DNA of 64,000 nt, taken from NCBI GenBank assembly GCA_013399305.1, contig VXAI01000035.1:2682110-2746109 (forward strand), given 5' to 3'. Positions within the stretch are counted from its first letter, which is position 1; each line of letters begins with the position of its first letter. This stretch comes from Rostratula benghalensis. Its lineage: Eukaryota; Chordata; Aves; Charadriiformes; Rostratulidae. A program made the position numbers and the translations under genes. The notes under the pieces were generated by a model that worked only from the letters and a program-made list of their open reading frames with translations, ran no database searches and had not been told where the DNA came from. Positions 22,759-36,062 of the stretch are shown in pieces.

Positions 22759-25288
22759 AAAAATAAAATAATGTGTTATCTATGTTTGCCCAAGGTGCCA
22801 GTGCCTGTTGATCCCTGTAGTTAAATAAGGATTAAGGAGATTCGTTGACAGGTGCCAAAAAGAATCGCATCCATCCAGTTTTGGCTGGAGGGACTCTGAT
22901 CATGGCATGGGACGTGGCAGGGGAGAAATCCTGGGGCCTGTGGTTATAAATCCAGGCACCCTCTAGAAGAGGGAAACGATGACTAACAGAGCTAATTTTT
23001 TTTCATGGTTGTGGGTGAGCAGGTGCCTGAGCAACGTGGAGCCTTTCCCAGACTTGCACACAGCATCCTTTTCCTTCAACTCCTTCTGCACCAGTTTATT
23101 AATTCTCATGGCCCTGTTTTGCAGGGTGCCTGTCCTCAGCAGCAATGCACAAAACCTTCATTTCTCTCACTCAGGCATTGAAGGAGACTCTGCAGAGCTT
23201 GAGTTTCTTCTCATTTGGTTATGCAGACAATCATGTGAATGCTGCCAGCCTTATTTTCTGCAAATACTTGTAGAAAGGATTAATAGTTCCTGCACAAATG
23301 CTGGCTAGAAGCTGCTAAGTTCACTCTGCCCAGATCTGTTTAGTTCATGTACAGTATTTTTTAACTTTGAGACCGAAATCCAGGTTAAGACTGCCAGGTA
23401 ACAGTGCTGGAGAGATGAGAGCTGGTGTGGAGCTTCACACCTGCCTACCGTTGACTTCAATTTATTTCAGGGCAGTTGTGGACTAAATTGTTGGGTATAC
23501 TGGGAAGTGCATGAGCAAACAATAACCCAGAAAATGTGTGTTTGCAGAACAAAAGCCATCACCTGTCACTGAGCAGGTCTGAGCCTCCAGCTTTCAAGGT
23601 CAGGACTGAGATGTTCAGCAGCACGGGAAATCCTGCATTCCTGCAGCAAGGCTCAGATCTGTGCTGGGGTTTATAGGGTCCTTGTCTTACTGGGCTGTTG
23701 GTCTCTGCCCACTGAACACATGTAGGAGTGTTTTAAGAAAACTTGAAACAAAAATACCCCTTAGGGAGAGTTTTTTTCCTTCATTCTCCTTGCAAGCTGG
23801 GATGGCTGTCAGTGGGTTATCTGTAATAGTAAGGGTTGAGCAGTGATCTTTGTTACTAACAGGTTACTTTTCTGTACTGTGTTGTGCAGCCCTCATCATA
23901 TCACGGGGGTTTATTTTGGAGCGTAAGAAAAGATGCTTTTCTGGCAGTGAAAACCACAGAGGGGGAGGAAGGCAAGAAGTACAGGACATAATTTGCCCCT
24001 TTCCCACAAGAATTTTTTTTCTTTCTCTGGGGGAGTGTGAGTTTGAATGTGGCATTAGAAACACATTCAATGACTGGTTTAGAATTCTGACTGGCAGAAT
24101 CTTGCTGTATCATTTTTGAATAGGCTTTTCTCCCTGCTACTTGTTTTTACTGAAGTCTTCTGGGATTATTTCTTGAAAGGAAGAACAAGCTTAATGAGAT
24201 CTAGAACAACAAAAAAAAAATTCCCTAAAGCTTTTATTTAAAACTTATGGCCATTTTTTGTGACTGTGGTATACCTGAAAGCTGGTGTCGTCTCTCCTTG
24301 AGCTGGTCGGGGGTGAATTTCCTGTAGACTGAGCATTTTGGTGCATCAACTTGACCTTTAACATAGAAAAAGACCACGTGTAAATGTCATTTTTCTGCAG
24401 TATTCAATTGGGATTATCTGTTAACTGTGCTGGGTTTTTTAGCTGCTTTTATAATAGCAGAGATTTTTTTTTTACAGCAGTTTGACATGTAGGAATGATG
24501 CAGGTTTAACTGTCTTGTGATGGCTAAATTCTCATAAGTCAATGGGAAGGAGAATACCTGTTAGTGCTGTGTGGGGGAAAGAGAGAATTATATTTCTCAT
24601 TGGATGTGTATTGGAAGAGTGAGGATCTCATTTCTTTCTGAAGTGTTAGAAATAAAAAATCTTAAACGATGAGTATCTTGGGATTTGTTGAAAATAGTTG
24701 TTGTATGTTCCACTCTAATTAATTGTGACGTTTGGTGGGACTTCCTTATTACTTTAATCTATGGACGGCACCATTCCCTCACTGAAATTTGACAAAAGAA
24801 AACATCTTGTCTGTTGATGGCTCAGCCTGATCTTGCTGCTGCAAAAGTCTCTGAGGAAATGCTGATCCATATTTCAGATTGCTGACGAACAACTTGGCCC
24901 TGCAGCTTCATAGCACAGGCCTGACCTTCTCCCTGCTGGCATAGGTCTGTTGAGATTGATGTCTCTTAGCTGGCAAAACTGCTGCTGTGGCCCTAGAAAG
25001 GCTGAGAGGAGGTGGGTTTGTGTGGTCTGTAAGGTTCTGCTGAGAGAAGAGCCCTGGTGGCCTTGCTGCACCTGTGAGGCTGCACCTGTGTAGCCATGCT
25101 GGCAGGGTCTCCTCCAGCATATGCAGGGCCACCATCGTCCATCCAAGCGGAATGTCACCTTGGGTACATTTTATCTCCTGACGTGAGCCTCGTGAAAGAA
25201 CTGGGAGGGGGTCAACGTTGTCAGGGCAATATGCTGGATAAAACATCACGTATTTAAGTGATGTTTCAAGGGTTCGTAGAGTTTTGGC

Positions 25289-25365
25289 ATCAGAGTTGGA
25301 GTATGGGTTGGAAGGGACCTTAAATATCATCTAATTCCAACCTCCTTGCCACAGGTGAGCAGGCT
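25289..25365 (-). mobile_element. Short CR1 3'-end fragment
   Basis: About 75 bases match the CR1 3' UTR in reverse orientation: ggttggaagggaccttaaa, then atcatctaattccaacc. Only the tail of the element remains, and the terminal octamer repeat is degraded (cagagttggagta), pointing to an older or more damaged copy than those at 61 kb. No coding part is left. Confidence 0.85.
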
Positions 25366-25767
25366 TGCTGGGGAGATACCATGGTTGATGACTTCTCCTT
25401 GATCAGTCAAAGTGTGAGTTCCCACCTAGTTACATGCAGAGTAGACGTGATGAAGGGGGCAGCAATTTCTGGGCTTGGAGAATTGTTTTGTTCCAAGTGA
25501 GGATTAACTCCTCTGTAATTCTGTCTTGGAAAAGAAAGTACAGTTGCATTCCATTCCTGATCTCGTACATTTCCCAGCTATGTTGTTGTGTGAGGGTTTG
25601 TTATAGGCAAGCTGTAAAAATAGAAACCATCTGTATTTTATTGACTACTCATTCAGTCTGTGTCCAGTGCTTCTTGTGCCTGTGTTCTCCAGTGTCCCGC
25701 TGAAGGGTGGATTAATTACAGCCATATTTGAGTTTGTGGTATCCATAGTTGAAGCATGATCTTGCTT
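25366..25767. other. Intronic spacer between two CR1 fragments
   Basis: About 400 bases of ordinary sequence between two reverse-oriented CR1 tails. I see no gene, and no recognisable CR1 body joining them. Confidence 0.5.
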
Positions 25768-25862
25768 TCACAGAATCCCAGAATGATATGGGGTTGGAAG
25801 GGATCTCTGGAGATCATCTAGTCCAACCCTCTGCCAAAGCAGGTCCACCCAGAGCAGGTTGT
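25768..25862 (-). mobile_element. Short CR1 3'-end fragment
   Basis: A 95-base CR1 tail in reverse orientation. It opens with tcacagaatcccagaatg and continues with atatggggttggaagg, the 'gatcatctagtccaacc' block and ccaaagcaggtc. The wording is close to the 3' ends at 77 and 61113, so it is likely the same subfamily. Strong 5' truncation leaves only the untranslated tail. Confidence 0.92.
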
Positions 25863-27536
25863 GTGATTGCCAGTAGGCTGCTTTGGCTGCATTTACAGCT
25901 CTGCTCTTTTGTAGAAAGGGCCAAGCTCACTCCAACAGATGGTGTGTTATTCCTCCAGCTAAAGCAGGTTCTTCATGTGCTAAGCTTTAGGTCTCTGCTT
26001 TTTTGGAGCAGAAAGACCCAGAGTTGCCAGTGTGGTAGGGGTGTAGTGTGTAGGTTGCTCTTTAACACAGGAAGGCTAAAAGAGCAGGAAATCACAAGGG
26101 TTGCCATAATATTTAAATTGTATTGAGAGCCCACTTAGAGCAGTAAAATCCTCAGTTGCTTTCACGTGTCAGTCTCTCCAGTGTTCACCCTGGCCTAGAC
26201 AATGAACATCCAGCAGCTAAGGTTCCTCCAGGCTTGGCTCACAGTTTTCAGCCTTATCTGTCAAAGCAGGGATGGACCTGAGGGAAATAAGCAGTATTTC
26301 TCAGTCCCACAAAGTGGTGTGCAGGCTGTGCTCCTCCTGCTGCTTGGGTTGAGCATCCCTGGTTGAAGCTCCTTGTCCTGCCTGACAGCCTTGCATCCTG
26401 GCCTAAACGTGGGTTGGAAAGCCTCAATGTTGCTGCTTTAATCCACTTGATTACGAGAAAACTCTTAAGTTCCTGTTCTGTTTTAGATATTGTGCAATAT
26501 ATTTAACTGATGCAAAAAAATGCAACCATCCAGAACAAAAAAAAAACCAACCCTGAGCTATTTGGAGCAGTGGTTTCTCCTGTGAAGCTGCAGGCTTAAT
26601 AGTGCAGCAGAACTCTTGGTGAGTTCAAAGCCAGTTTATTGTTGCTCTGTGAGTATTTAGTGAGTCATTGTAAACTTCTCTGTTCCCTCAGTATTGTAAC
26701 TTAGACCCTGCTTTTTCAGTACCCATTCCTCAGGTAATATTAATAGGATTTTCCTGTAATAAGTAAATACTAAAACACTTCCAGGTTATTAGATTTGCAG
26801 TTTGACTGCAGAAAATCACCAGGAGGAATTGCCAAATGCAGGCAGGTACTCTACACTTCTCTTCCTGATGTCCACTTGTTTATAAGTGTATGAACTTGGT
26901 GGAGATTTGTTTTGATGAGCTTTTGCCACATTGGACTTTTGTTCAAACATAATTATGTCTGAGTAAGTGAGTGAAATAAACTGCCTCTGCATTTTCCAGC
27001 ACACTTTCCTCCAGGTGAAGAGTAGGTAACTGTGGTTCAGTCCTGCCAAATCTATTGTATTGCAAAGTTTTTTTTTCCAGGAAGGTGGCTATAGAGTAAA
27101 ACTGTATTGCTCCTGCAAGGATCCTTGCTCATGAAGGGTTTGTGCTCCCCTCTGGGGACAACATTCTGGGGTTGTGTTCTGGGGAACGTGCTGGAGAGAG
27201 CCAGGCCTGCTGAAGGGTGGTTTGGGTGTTTGTGTCTGCAGTTCTCTGCTGGAAAGGTGCTTCCCTGTGCAGAGAGCTTCTAGTCTAAGTGTGTCCAGTT
27301 GGGCACACAGGGAAACCTAAAGAGAAGTGAAATCTCACAGGGCTGAGAGTGAAACCTCTGTGGATGGTCTGGTGAGCCAGCTGGAAAGTCAACCATGCCT
27401 GAACGTTGTGGTTTTAATAAATGAAGCTTTTATGATGTCTGATGATAAAATATGCCCAATGTGGAGAGCCCATAAAGAGCAGAAAGAGGATGTGATGGGA
27501 AAGGCAGGCTGAAAGCTTGACAAAACTTTTGTAGAA

Positions 27537-27554
27537 AGCCTGTTTCAACAGGCT
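27537..27554. repeat. Small perfect inverted repeat
   Basis: AGCCTGTT, two bases, then AACAGGCT. It is an 18-base near-continuous palindrome in intronic DNA. It could extrude as a small cruciform; no function is suggested by context. Confidence 0.85.
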
Positions 27555-28067
27555 CTGCGGCAGGCTCTCCCCTCCTCACCCAAAGAAACTGCAAACATAA
27601 CCTCAGATGGCATCAGAGGATGCCCTCATCTGGAAATGAAGAGCTGTTTGTGCTCAGGCCCATTCATTCCTTAGCCCCAAGCTGCTGACCATAACTGTGA
27701 TGGTGTGTTCTGCGTCACATAGACCTCACCAGTCGGATGACACCCCTTTGATCCCAGCTGTCATACTGTAAGTGTGAGTGGCTTTCCCCGTCTTGTGACT
27801 GAGCCCGATGGGGTGACAGCACAGTCGCTGAAACCTGCCAAGCAGCAGATGCACAACAGGAAAGCAGGAGACCTTTGCATTGCTTTATTGTTTGGCTTTG
27901 TGTACAGAAAACCATCACTATCAATGCAGAGTGCTGGGAGGGTGCGGCTGTGTGTTAAGGTGTTTTTCTACTGCAAGGAGTAGCAGTGGGAAAATAAGAA
28001 CGCCTGCCTTACCTGATGGACTGTTAGTGAGCCCCAAAAGTAGTGTTCAGGTTGTTCATGAAATGCC

Positions 28068-28090
28068 CTAGTTTTTAAAATGAAAACTAG
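28068..28090. repeat. Small perfect inverted repeat
   Basis: CTAGTTTT (28068-28075), a 7-base loop, and AAAACTAG (28083-28090). It is AT-rich and possibly chance. Confidence 0.85.
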
Positions 28091-28828
28091 AAGTCTCATT
28101 ACAGCCATCAAGAGGTGCTGAGTACTTTAACTCTTTTAACATGTGGGCTATTTTTTAAGGCAGGGGCAGGGACTTGGTATAAAATGTCTTTTTACTTTAT
28201 ATTGGTGCCTTTCTAAGTTTGCATTGACAATTCCCTTCAGCTCTCATTTTCCCAATTTAGCTTTTTATGAGATGGGGAAATAGTTTGTCTGTATTTTTGT
28301 AAAATAGTGCAGGCAATATATGGTCACAAGAGTGGAAAAGGAGCTTGGTATTGCTGTTCAGTAAAATGTGTGTGCTTGCAAACAAAATCAGCAAATTGGC
28401 ATTTGGTCAAGAGAAGCAGCTTTCAAGTTTAGAAGGACAGGCTTCTGAATCCAGTAAGAATACTGAATGCAACCCAGATGGCATCCTGGAGGGACGTTTT
28501 GTGGCATCAATTAACTTGTAGGTGACCATGCTTCTAGCCAACTGTGAGTTATTTGGCAGGTTGCCACTTGACTTAGTGAAAATTCAAGAGCAATGAAATG
28601 AAATAGAGTTCCTGAGAGACAAAGAGAAAGATGTCTTCACTTGAGAAAAGAGATTTGTGGATACTGTTTCTTAAATGATTTAAGCTGTCTGCTATTGTAC
28701 AGGCACATATCTCTGCCTCGTTTATATATGTTTCTCTGCCAGGTTTGTATAAATAAACCCATTTAAAATTTCTTTCAAATTTCACTTGTAATTTGTCCTC
28801 AGGAAGGAATCTGCAAGTAAAAGGGCCG

Positions 28829-28862
28829 CCAATAGCTGGGCCAGTGCCCTTCTAGCTATTGG
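28829..28862. repeat. Nested hairpin with 13 base pairs
   Basis: CCAATAGCT (28829-28837) pairs exactly with AGCTATTGG (28854-28862). Inside it GGGC (28838-28841) pairs with GCCC (28846-28849) around a CAGT tetraloop, leaving only TTCT as a bulge on the 3' side. The whole 34-base sequence thus folds into one compact bulged stem-loop on either strand. The outer arm contains a CCAAT box and its complement. Confidence 0.9.
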
Positions 28863-29623
28863 AAGGTGACTTTTAATCAGTGTTTCCTTCTGGAAATGAT
28901 GTTCTCATCTGGATTGTAGGACTTAGGTATTTCTCTTGAGACTAGATGAAGTTGTTGCACTCTGGACTCAAAAGGAGCTGCCAAATCCCTGAAAAACTGG
29001 CTGCCTAGTAGATTGTAGTACAACAGTTTCATACCATCCCACTGAGAATGGAGTCTATAGAGCAGTAAGAGTAAACAGTTTAGTTGTCTAATGGAATGTG
29101 CATCAGCTTGCAGAAATAGTTCTATGTGGCTTTCGTTTTTTGGGGTTTTTTTATTTTAAAGTCCACTTTAAGGGGACTTAAAGTCATCTCCATGTCTCAG
29201 GTGCTAACATTTCAGATGGCTTTTGCATCTGTGCAATGAGGGATAATTAGGTTTGTAGAGCAGATGTTCTGGAAGCCTGCAGTGCAGGATGCCTGGCTGT
29301 TTCTGGCTGCAAAGACTTACTCCTGGGTGCACTTGTTTTCTTTTTATGTAGGAGAATGGCAAATTCCCAGTCTTCTGCGTCCAGTAAGGACTTCACAATC
29401 TCATAGCAGATTTAATCAGAAAATGCTTCTCTAAGAGCTTTAGAAAGGAATAGTTTTGTTCCCAATAATTTATTTCAGCTGCTTAGTACTGAGTTTTCAT
29501 TCTGCACTGAAACCTGTGGCTTTTTCAAAGCGAGCAGAATTGAATTGTGTGTAAAGAAGTAACAGTGGTGTGGTTGAAGTTTTCTACTTTGTTCTCCTAG
29601 GCATAAGCATTTCAAAAAAAGGA

Positions 29624-29644
29624 GAAAAAAAAAAAAAAAAAAAA
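29624..29644 (+). repeat. A-rich homopolymer tract (about A20)
   Basis: A run of about 20 adenines preceded by AAAAAAAGG and a G interruption, followed by GCTCTGAGG. No retroposed body was recognised upstream. Confidence 0.88.
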
Positions 29645-32600
29645 GCTCTGAGGGGAAGTAGAATTATGCCATTATCCCAGAATTGCATTCTGTTGTGTCC
29701 TGCCTGGTGCTATAATACCTGCTGGAGAAAGAAATGGGATTTTATAAATGGCCAGATAGGAAGAAGGATGTGAATAGTGAATATGGATGTATGCTAAGAG
29801 TGATCTAGGACTAGCTTTATAAAATAAAAAAATGTTCTGCATGACAGTTTTTGGTCTGGAGTTGGGGTTTTATTCAGCTTTGTCACATCACACAAGGTAG
29901 CATGTTCCCAGTGTAGCTGTAATGAAAAAGTCAGTGTTCTGCTTTTGAAAACATGAGATGCAAAATAGAGGTAACCTTTTTTTTTATCAAAGTTCCATCC
30001 ATTTTTTTTTACTGACCAGATAATATTACATGCAGATGTACTTTCCCCTCATCATTTCATCAGGTGTACCTGTTTTTTGTAGACAAGTGCCTAGGCAGCT
30101 GATCTTCTCCCTTTCAGAGGCCACCAATTTGCTTCCACTCCAGAAAGCACAGGTCTCTTTCAAAACTGATTTTGCCAGGTCATGCCTTCTGGCGTTACTC
30201 CAATACAGCACACACGTTTGTTTTTACAACTTCAAAAAGATGTGGTACGAGAAACAATAATAGCTTCAAGGAAGGACCTGGAGACACAGCACTAAAAAAT
30301 AAACATTTCAGGAGCTTCACAGAGTGCATGTGTCGGGGTAAAAAATACTAGATGTTCAAAGTCATACAGTGGGAGATGGTTTTTCGGGGGGATGCTTTCC
30401 ACTGAGAATCAAAATGGATGCTAGTTTCTTGTTTCCATCTTACCGCTATGGAGTTGGGGTCATTTATGTTGCAATTCTGAGAAAACTCATCTCCAGTTTG
30501 AAGTCAGTAGAAGTTGCAGGGATTTCCTCAATCCAGTTCTTGTGTTTCGTAGTGACTACTGAAGAAAGAAACACGGGCATGCACTCTGAGGGCGTTTTAC
30601 AAGTAAAGCTAAGGCATAACATTATTTTTAGATCTGATTTTTTTTTTTTAAAGATGCCTGCTGAAAGAGCTTTCTCTCTCTGCTTTGCATAAGAATGAAC
30701 CTGGCAATCAGATCCTTATGTAAATAAAATTTGCACCTCGCTCAATCAATACTTTGTTCTTTTCTTGGCACCTATAGAATAAAAGCACAGAGGAGCTAGT
30801 TAATTTTCACAATTAATGCTGATCTTGCAACAGCAGTCACAGTTTTAAGTCACCTGAAATCCTAAGTCTGTGTGAAGTCCTGGTCAGAGAATACTGAGGT
30901 TCTCCAGAAGTTGCATTGTCATGGTGCTCTTCTGTTTTTAAAATCTGAGGATTTTAATTTTCATACCACTTTTGTCAGTGACGTTAGAGAGCTGAATGTT
31001 TCTCCTCTTTAAATACCGCAGTAATTAGGAAGACATCCTGACAACTGAGTCATCTGGGTGACTTTTCTCTCATCCTCAATACAGGATGAATCCTCCTCTT
31101 GCCTGATGCACAGAAAGGTTCAATTCCTTCCTCTCCATTACTTCCAGTAGTTTATGCAGTGATGTATCAGCTGCTGCGTGCGAGAGAGGAAGCAATAAAT
31201 ACGACAGAGTGTTGCTATGCATATACTATTTCTCGTGCTGGCAGAGTTTGAAGTCTCTTTCAGGTTTCCCTTGATTCTTTCCAAAGAACCCTTCCAAAAT
31301 GTTCTAATACCTCGTCAGGGCTGTGCTCCAAGGATGCTGGATGAACTGTCAGAACCCAAAGTGCTACAGAGCTTCCCGTATGCAACGGCAGCTGCTGCAA
31401 GGAGGAGAGGAAACAGCGCACCATTCCCTTCTGCTACCAACAGCAGGAATATCTTGTCAGGGGCACTGTAATATTTTAGTACCTGCTGGGACAGTTTATT
31501 TTCTTTTTATCTCTGAGGCAGAAAAATCTCACCAAGCTGTAAGGCCCTTAGATTCAGCACTGAGAGCTGAACTTTAAATCTGATGCAGCCAAAGGTGTCT
31601 GAGGCTGGCACAGGGATTTTGAAAGTATTGGTGTGTTTCAGATACAAGACTGCTAATCTTCAGAGTAGACCAGACCTTGATTTAACCTCAGGGCTCTATA
31701 CAGTGTCTGTTGTGTTGATGTGTTACTGGTCACTCTAAGAAGTCCAATTTAATCCTCTCTGAGAATTTGAGCTTGTGTAGCTTTCACATTTTCAAGTCAG
31801 CACTGCTGCTCCTGTGGGATCATCTGCTGTGGGTTTAAGCAGGAGCTGTGAAGACATTAGTTTTTCTGTGAACGTGTGGCAAATGTTTGTGCTCTTCTCT
31901 CTCTCCCCAAGGTTTTTGGCACGGTACTGCATTCCTAGCAAGTCATTGCTCTCAGGCTCATGACTTGCCTATACTCATGGGACATTGCAAATTTAGTTTT
32001 TCTATTTCACCAGGGAGGGTGCTACTTGGTGATTTTGTTGAATGTCTGAGCTGAACGGTTTTTAAATGCTTTTCATATTTTGTAGAAATTACAAAGGGAG
32101 GAATTGCCTCTTACCCTCTGGTCTAATGGTGACTCGGCCATGTAGCAGGCTTACACACCTGACAAGAGTTCAGGTTAAGTGGCACATTGTCATTTCTGCT
32201 GGTAGTCCCAGGTGTAGACAGACCAGAAAAGATAATGTGTGGCCCAAAGGAGGACAGCTGCATTCCTGTTCCCTTCTTAATTCTTGGGTTTAGGATTATA
32301 TGGCCTTTGTGCCATCTTTGCTTTCAAGTCTGCAAACAGAGCGATGACAAAAGTCTTCTCTATTGACTTGTGTTGGCAGCACCAAAACCAGAAGAAAAAT
32401 GTGGGTTGTTTTCTTTGCTTTTAAAATCCTCCTGCAGAAAAGGTGCAAGCAAATGGTGTCAGAAATTAGAAAATAGACAGTTGTTGAGTGAGTTCAGATT
32501 GTGACTGCTTCCTTGCCATGTAGGAATATTATTTTGTCGTCACTGCTTAAGTTGACTCGACATGGAGCAGGGTTTTAACTATGAAATATTTCACAGGCAG

Positions 32601-33744
32601 TTGCCAAACCAGAGCTGCCCAGCTTAACTCTTGGGAGTGTTTTATTAAGTCTTCAATAGGATCCCCATCTTTTCAGGCTAAGTTGTATCTCTCACAGCAT
32701 GGTTGCTTTTAAGATTTCTAATAGTTTTCTCTTCTGCTTGACTCTTGTATCTTGCAGTAAATTATACAAACCTGTGGTCTGGTGTCTCATCTGATTACCT
32801 CCTGTTCAGTATTTTTCTGAGATGAGTACTTGAAAAGCACAACCAATCCATGACGCTAATGCCTCTAATTGCACCTAATGAGCAGTGTTTAAAGCATTCC
32901 CACAAGCAAATCCAAACCCATCTTAGCACTGTTTCTGGATAGTGGGCTTTTTTAATGTTTTTTAATATTTTTATTGAACTTAAAATTTCATGTTTCCAAG
33001 TTAGCCCATAGACAATTGCTGGCGTTTGTTTAGGTCTGTGAGCACCCTGTCTCTGGCTGGAAGCACAAAGTATTTATGTCACACATCAACTCTGAGTGAA
33101 TCTTTTCCATTTGACAAAATAAAAAAAGAAATTGTCTGTTTGAGTTTCTGCTCTTACTGTAAATTTAAAATTCAGTCCTGAATCTTCCATACTGAGTTTA
33201 TAGGTCTGTCCCCGTTTTTACTTGGTTTGGTCATATATTCTGTTAGCTCATATTGTAAAGATTGGTAGTATTAGAGTTTTTCTTAATCAGGAAGTATTTA
33301 TTAAAGAAAATTGCAGTTAGATACAGAACGAGACCTTCCATAAGCACTAGGCTTAACAAAATCTCAGCCATGTGCTTTTGTCCTGTGCATCTTACCTGCA
33401 TTTCCACCTTCCTGTCTCTCAGCAACCAGCCTGATTTCTGTGGTGTGCTCTCAGGAGAGCAGAATAAAGCCAGGTTACTCTTGTGTGAAGCTATGGAAAC
33501 CCTGATTGGGTTGTCAGTGCCTTGCTGAGTGCCACCAAACAGGATGCAGGCACAGATTTGCTTTCCTTCAGTGAGGATGCTAATTCAGAGCTCTCTCACA
33601 CAGGCTGTCATTTTCTGAATCTTAATAAAGTTCCTGTAAGAATAATCATCCTTGAGACCTGTACTTTGTCTTCAGACTTGATTGAGGTTAATCAGCTGGT
33701 TTGATTCATGGATACTAACCAGAGGTGTAACAGACCGAAAACCA

Positions 33745-33767
33745 ACACGGTCATGCAATCACCGTGT
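33745..33767. repeat. Small perfect inverted repeat
   Basis: ACACGGT and ACCGTGT flank a 9-base loop. It contains two retained CpGs and lies about 100 bases before the CR1 copy at 33858. Confidence 0.85.
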
Positions 33768-33857
33768 CTTTAAGATACCAGCCTACAAAGCCAGCAGGCT
33801 TCTACTTAACTGGAGTTCCAGCTTTGTCTCTGCTGGTACCAGGGGTATGTTATAGAT

Positions 33858-34192
33858 AACTTATTAATGCTTATAAGTATCTGAAGGGTGGGGTGAAGGA
33901 GGATGGAGCCGGACTCTTTTCAGTGGTTCCCAGTGACAGGACAAGAGGCAACCAGCACAAGCTGGAACACAGGAAGTTCCATTCGAATATGAGGAGAAAC
34001 TTCTTTCTGCTGAGGGTGCCAGAGCCCTGGAAGATGCTGCCCAGGGAGGGTGTGGAGTCCCCTTCTCTGGAGACCTTCAGGGCCCACCTGGATGCAGCCC
34101 TGAGTGATGTGCTCTGGGCAACCCTGCTTTAGCAGGGGAGTTGGACTGGATGATCTCGAGAGGTCCCTTCCACCTCTTACAATTCCATGATA
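33858..34192 (+). mobile_element. CR1 LINE fragment (3' end, plus orientation)
   Basis: This is the only recognised CR1 copy here on the plus strand. Its first part corresponds to the 'YKYLKGG'-type segment of the reverse transcriptase protein. From 33893 a 79-codon frame continues through [29 protein letters not shown] and [13 protein letters not shown] to the end of the protein. The 3' UTR follows (gttggactggatgatctcgagaggtccc) and ends near aattccatgatac. The copy is 5'-truncated to about 335 bases, and the frame before 33893 is damaged. It runs along the direction of LRP8 transcription. Confidence 0.93.
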
Positions 34193-35695
34193 CATAATGC
34201 AGACATCTGGTGGCTGGATGCTGCACTGCCAATAGAGGTACCATTGGTAGATCCTGGATCCATGTGGATGCCAAACACAAAAGACACTTCCAAAATGCAG
34301 TGGTCGCAGCTCCAGTATAATGAAAATTTGGTCTTGCTTCATAGGTGCGGTTGTGCTCTGCAGATTGGGAATCAATGCAGGAGTCCCCTGTAATACCTAT
34401 GAAGCTGTAGATTGCCAATGGGAACAGGTTTATTAGAGAAGGAGACAGATAAATTCAGGGATTAAGGTTCCTGTAAGAAATGCAGTTCAAAATTGGAGGA
34501 AGGCCATCAGTTTTTGGCATGGGATATTCATTGGTTTATGGGATGCTGCAGATATTCCTTTATTGTCCATTTCTCTGTAAACCACAGACATTTTTCTTTC
34601 TCTGGTTTGACTTCCTATTATATCTTATTTTCCTAATAGATAATTTTAATGTAAGTTTGGTTGAAGTTTTGCTTATCCCTTAAGTGAGTTGTCCCATATT
34701 AGCTCAAAGGACACTTGTCAGACTGCTGTGAGGTGATCCAGATTTGCCTTTGTTCAAGACTTGGATGGAGCAGCTTTTAGGCAGTTTCTGGGCTTAATCC
34801 TGGAATATTTGCCTTGAAGCTGAGGCTGTGATGCCACTGTGACAGTGAAAGCTTTGTCCCACCTATGAAACTGGTGCCACTGCATTGGTACCAAGGCTCA
34901 GATTTGTGACTTCTCCCTTGAACTTTTTTTTATTCTGTTGATGTGGATTTCTTCACGGCATTTTGATTTCGTCAAGTTGTTTTTTCTTCTCTTTACTCAT
35001 CTGGTCTTCCTTGTGCTCAGTTTGGTGCCTCACTAATCCACTTTGACTGTGGAGTCTGGCCTCCATAGCCCTGGAGGCTTTTGGAACTGCAGCCTTTGAT
35101 AACGGGCTACAGTGCTGGCCAGGATGTACAAGCTGTAGGTAGAGAGGATTTCCGTGGGTTTTTTTTGTTGTAGCTTTATTTTTTGGTCTCGATTGTGTAA
35201 TTTGTGTAACACTTCCTCCTTTCATGTTGGGCTGATGGAGCTCTTAATTTCAAACTCAAGCCCTTAGGCACAAGCCCTTGCATTTTAATCTGGTTTAGTG
35301 GTGTAGTTTTGACTGGAAGACTTGGGTGCTTTCTTGTAGCAGGATTTGAAGCTGCAAATGTCAATTCCAAATGAGACTGATGGAAGAGTCAATTGGAGAT
35401 TTTTGTTATTGACATGCAGATGCAGTCTGGTGTTCACAGAATATTAGAGGTTGGTGTTAGGACTAAGCAAGAAATGTTTATTTGTGTGCTTTGCAGTTTT
35501 TTGTCTTGCAATTTGTCAGATCTACACACAGAAAAACACACCAAATCTTAAGTACCCATAAAAAATGCATTGTTTTCAACTGACACTTATTGCTGCTATA
35601 TTTCAGGGTGTGTTTTTTTAAAAATATAATTTAATGCAATAAATATGGGATATTTTTCTCTGTCCAATCTTCAGAAATCCCAGCTGTGAGAACAT
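34193..35695. other. Intronic sequence without recognised gene
   Basis: About 1.5 kb between a plus-strand and a minus-strand CR1 copy. Nothing recognisable was seen besides short random frames and T-rich patches. Confidence 0.55.
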
Positions 35696-36062
35696 AATCA
35701 TAAAATGGTTTGGCTCAGAAGGAAACTTTAAAGATCATCTAGTCCAACCTCTCTGCTATAGGAAGGGACATCTTTCACTAGACCAGGTTGCACAAATCCC
35801 CATCCAGCCTCATGTAGAATGCTTCCAAGGATGAAATAACCACAGCTTCTCTGAGAAACCTGTTCCATTGTCTCATCACCTTCATAGTAAATAATTTCTT
35901 CCTTAAATCTAATCTAAATCTGCCCTCTTTTAGTTTAAAACCATTACCCCTTGTTCTATCACTACAGGCACTGATAAAAAGTCTCTCTTTATCTTTCTTA
36001 AAAGGCCTTTTATATATAGAAAGGCCACAGTAAGGTCTCCCAGAGCCTTCTCTTCTCCAGAA
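35696..36062 (-). mobile_element. CR1 LINE fragment, second subfamily
   Basis: This reverse-oriented CR1 tail begins at aatcataaaatggtttggc and has the 'aaagatcatctagtccaacc' block. It has a 3' UTR and protein end different from the copies at 77 and 61113. The minus strand still reads [19 protein letters not shown], then a segment ending in LDGDLCNLV. It resembles the copy at 61771-62197 (both read 'gaccaggttgc', 'cctgttccattgtctca' and 'aatctaatctaaatct'). Substitutions suggest moderate age. Confidence 0.9.

Larger units (their letters stand above)
13591..25285. other. Intronic sequence without recognised gene
   Basis: No exon or transposon was recognised in this stretch of LRP8 intron 2. 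It includes T-runs at 16146-16163 and 22742-22758, the strong hairpin at 16367-16425, a CpG-retaining patch at 17580-17760 and an AT-rich block at 22250-22560. Short open frames look random, with no family motif. Confidence 0.55.
25863..33857. other. Intronic sequence without recognised gene
   Basis: No exon or transposon was recognised. Contents include several short perfect hairpins (27537-27554, 28068-28090, 28829-28862, 33745-33767), an A-run at about 29624-29644 and an AT-rich block with AP-1-like TGAGTCA near 31047. Open frames are short and without family resemblance. Confidence 0.55.

Noticed and set aside
24815..24845. gatggctcag segment resembling the DGS part of a class A repeat
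   Set aside because: No cysteine pattern, no SDE motif and no splice sites surround it, so it is not LRP8 exon 3.
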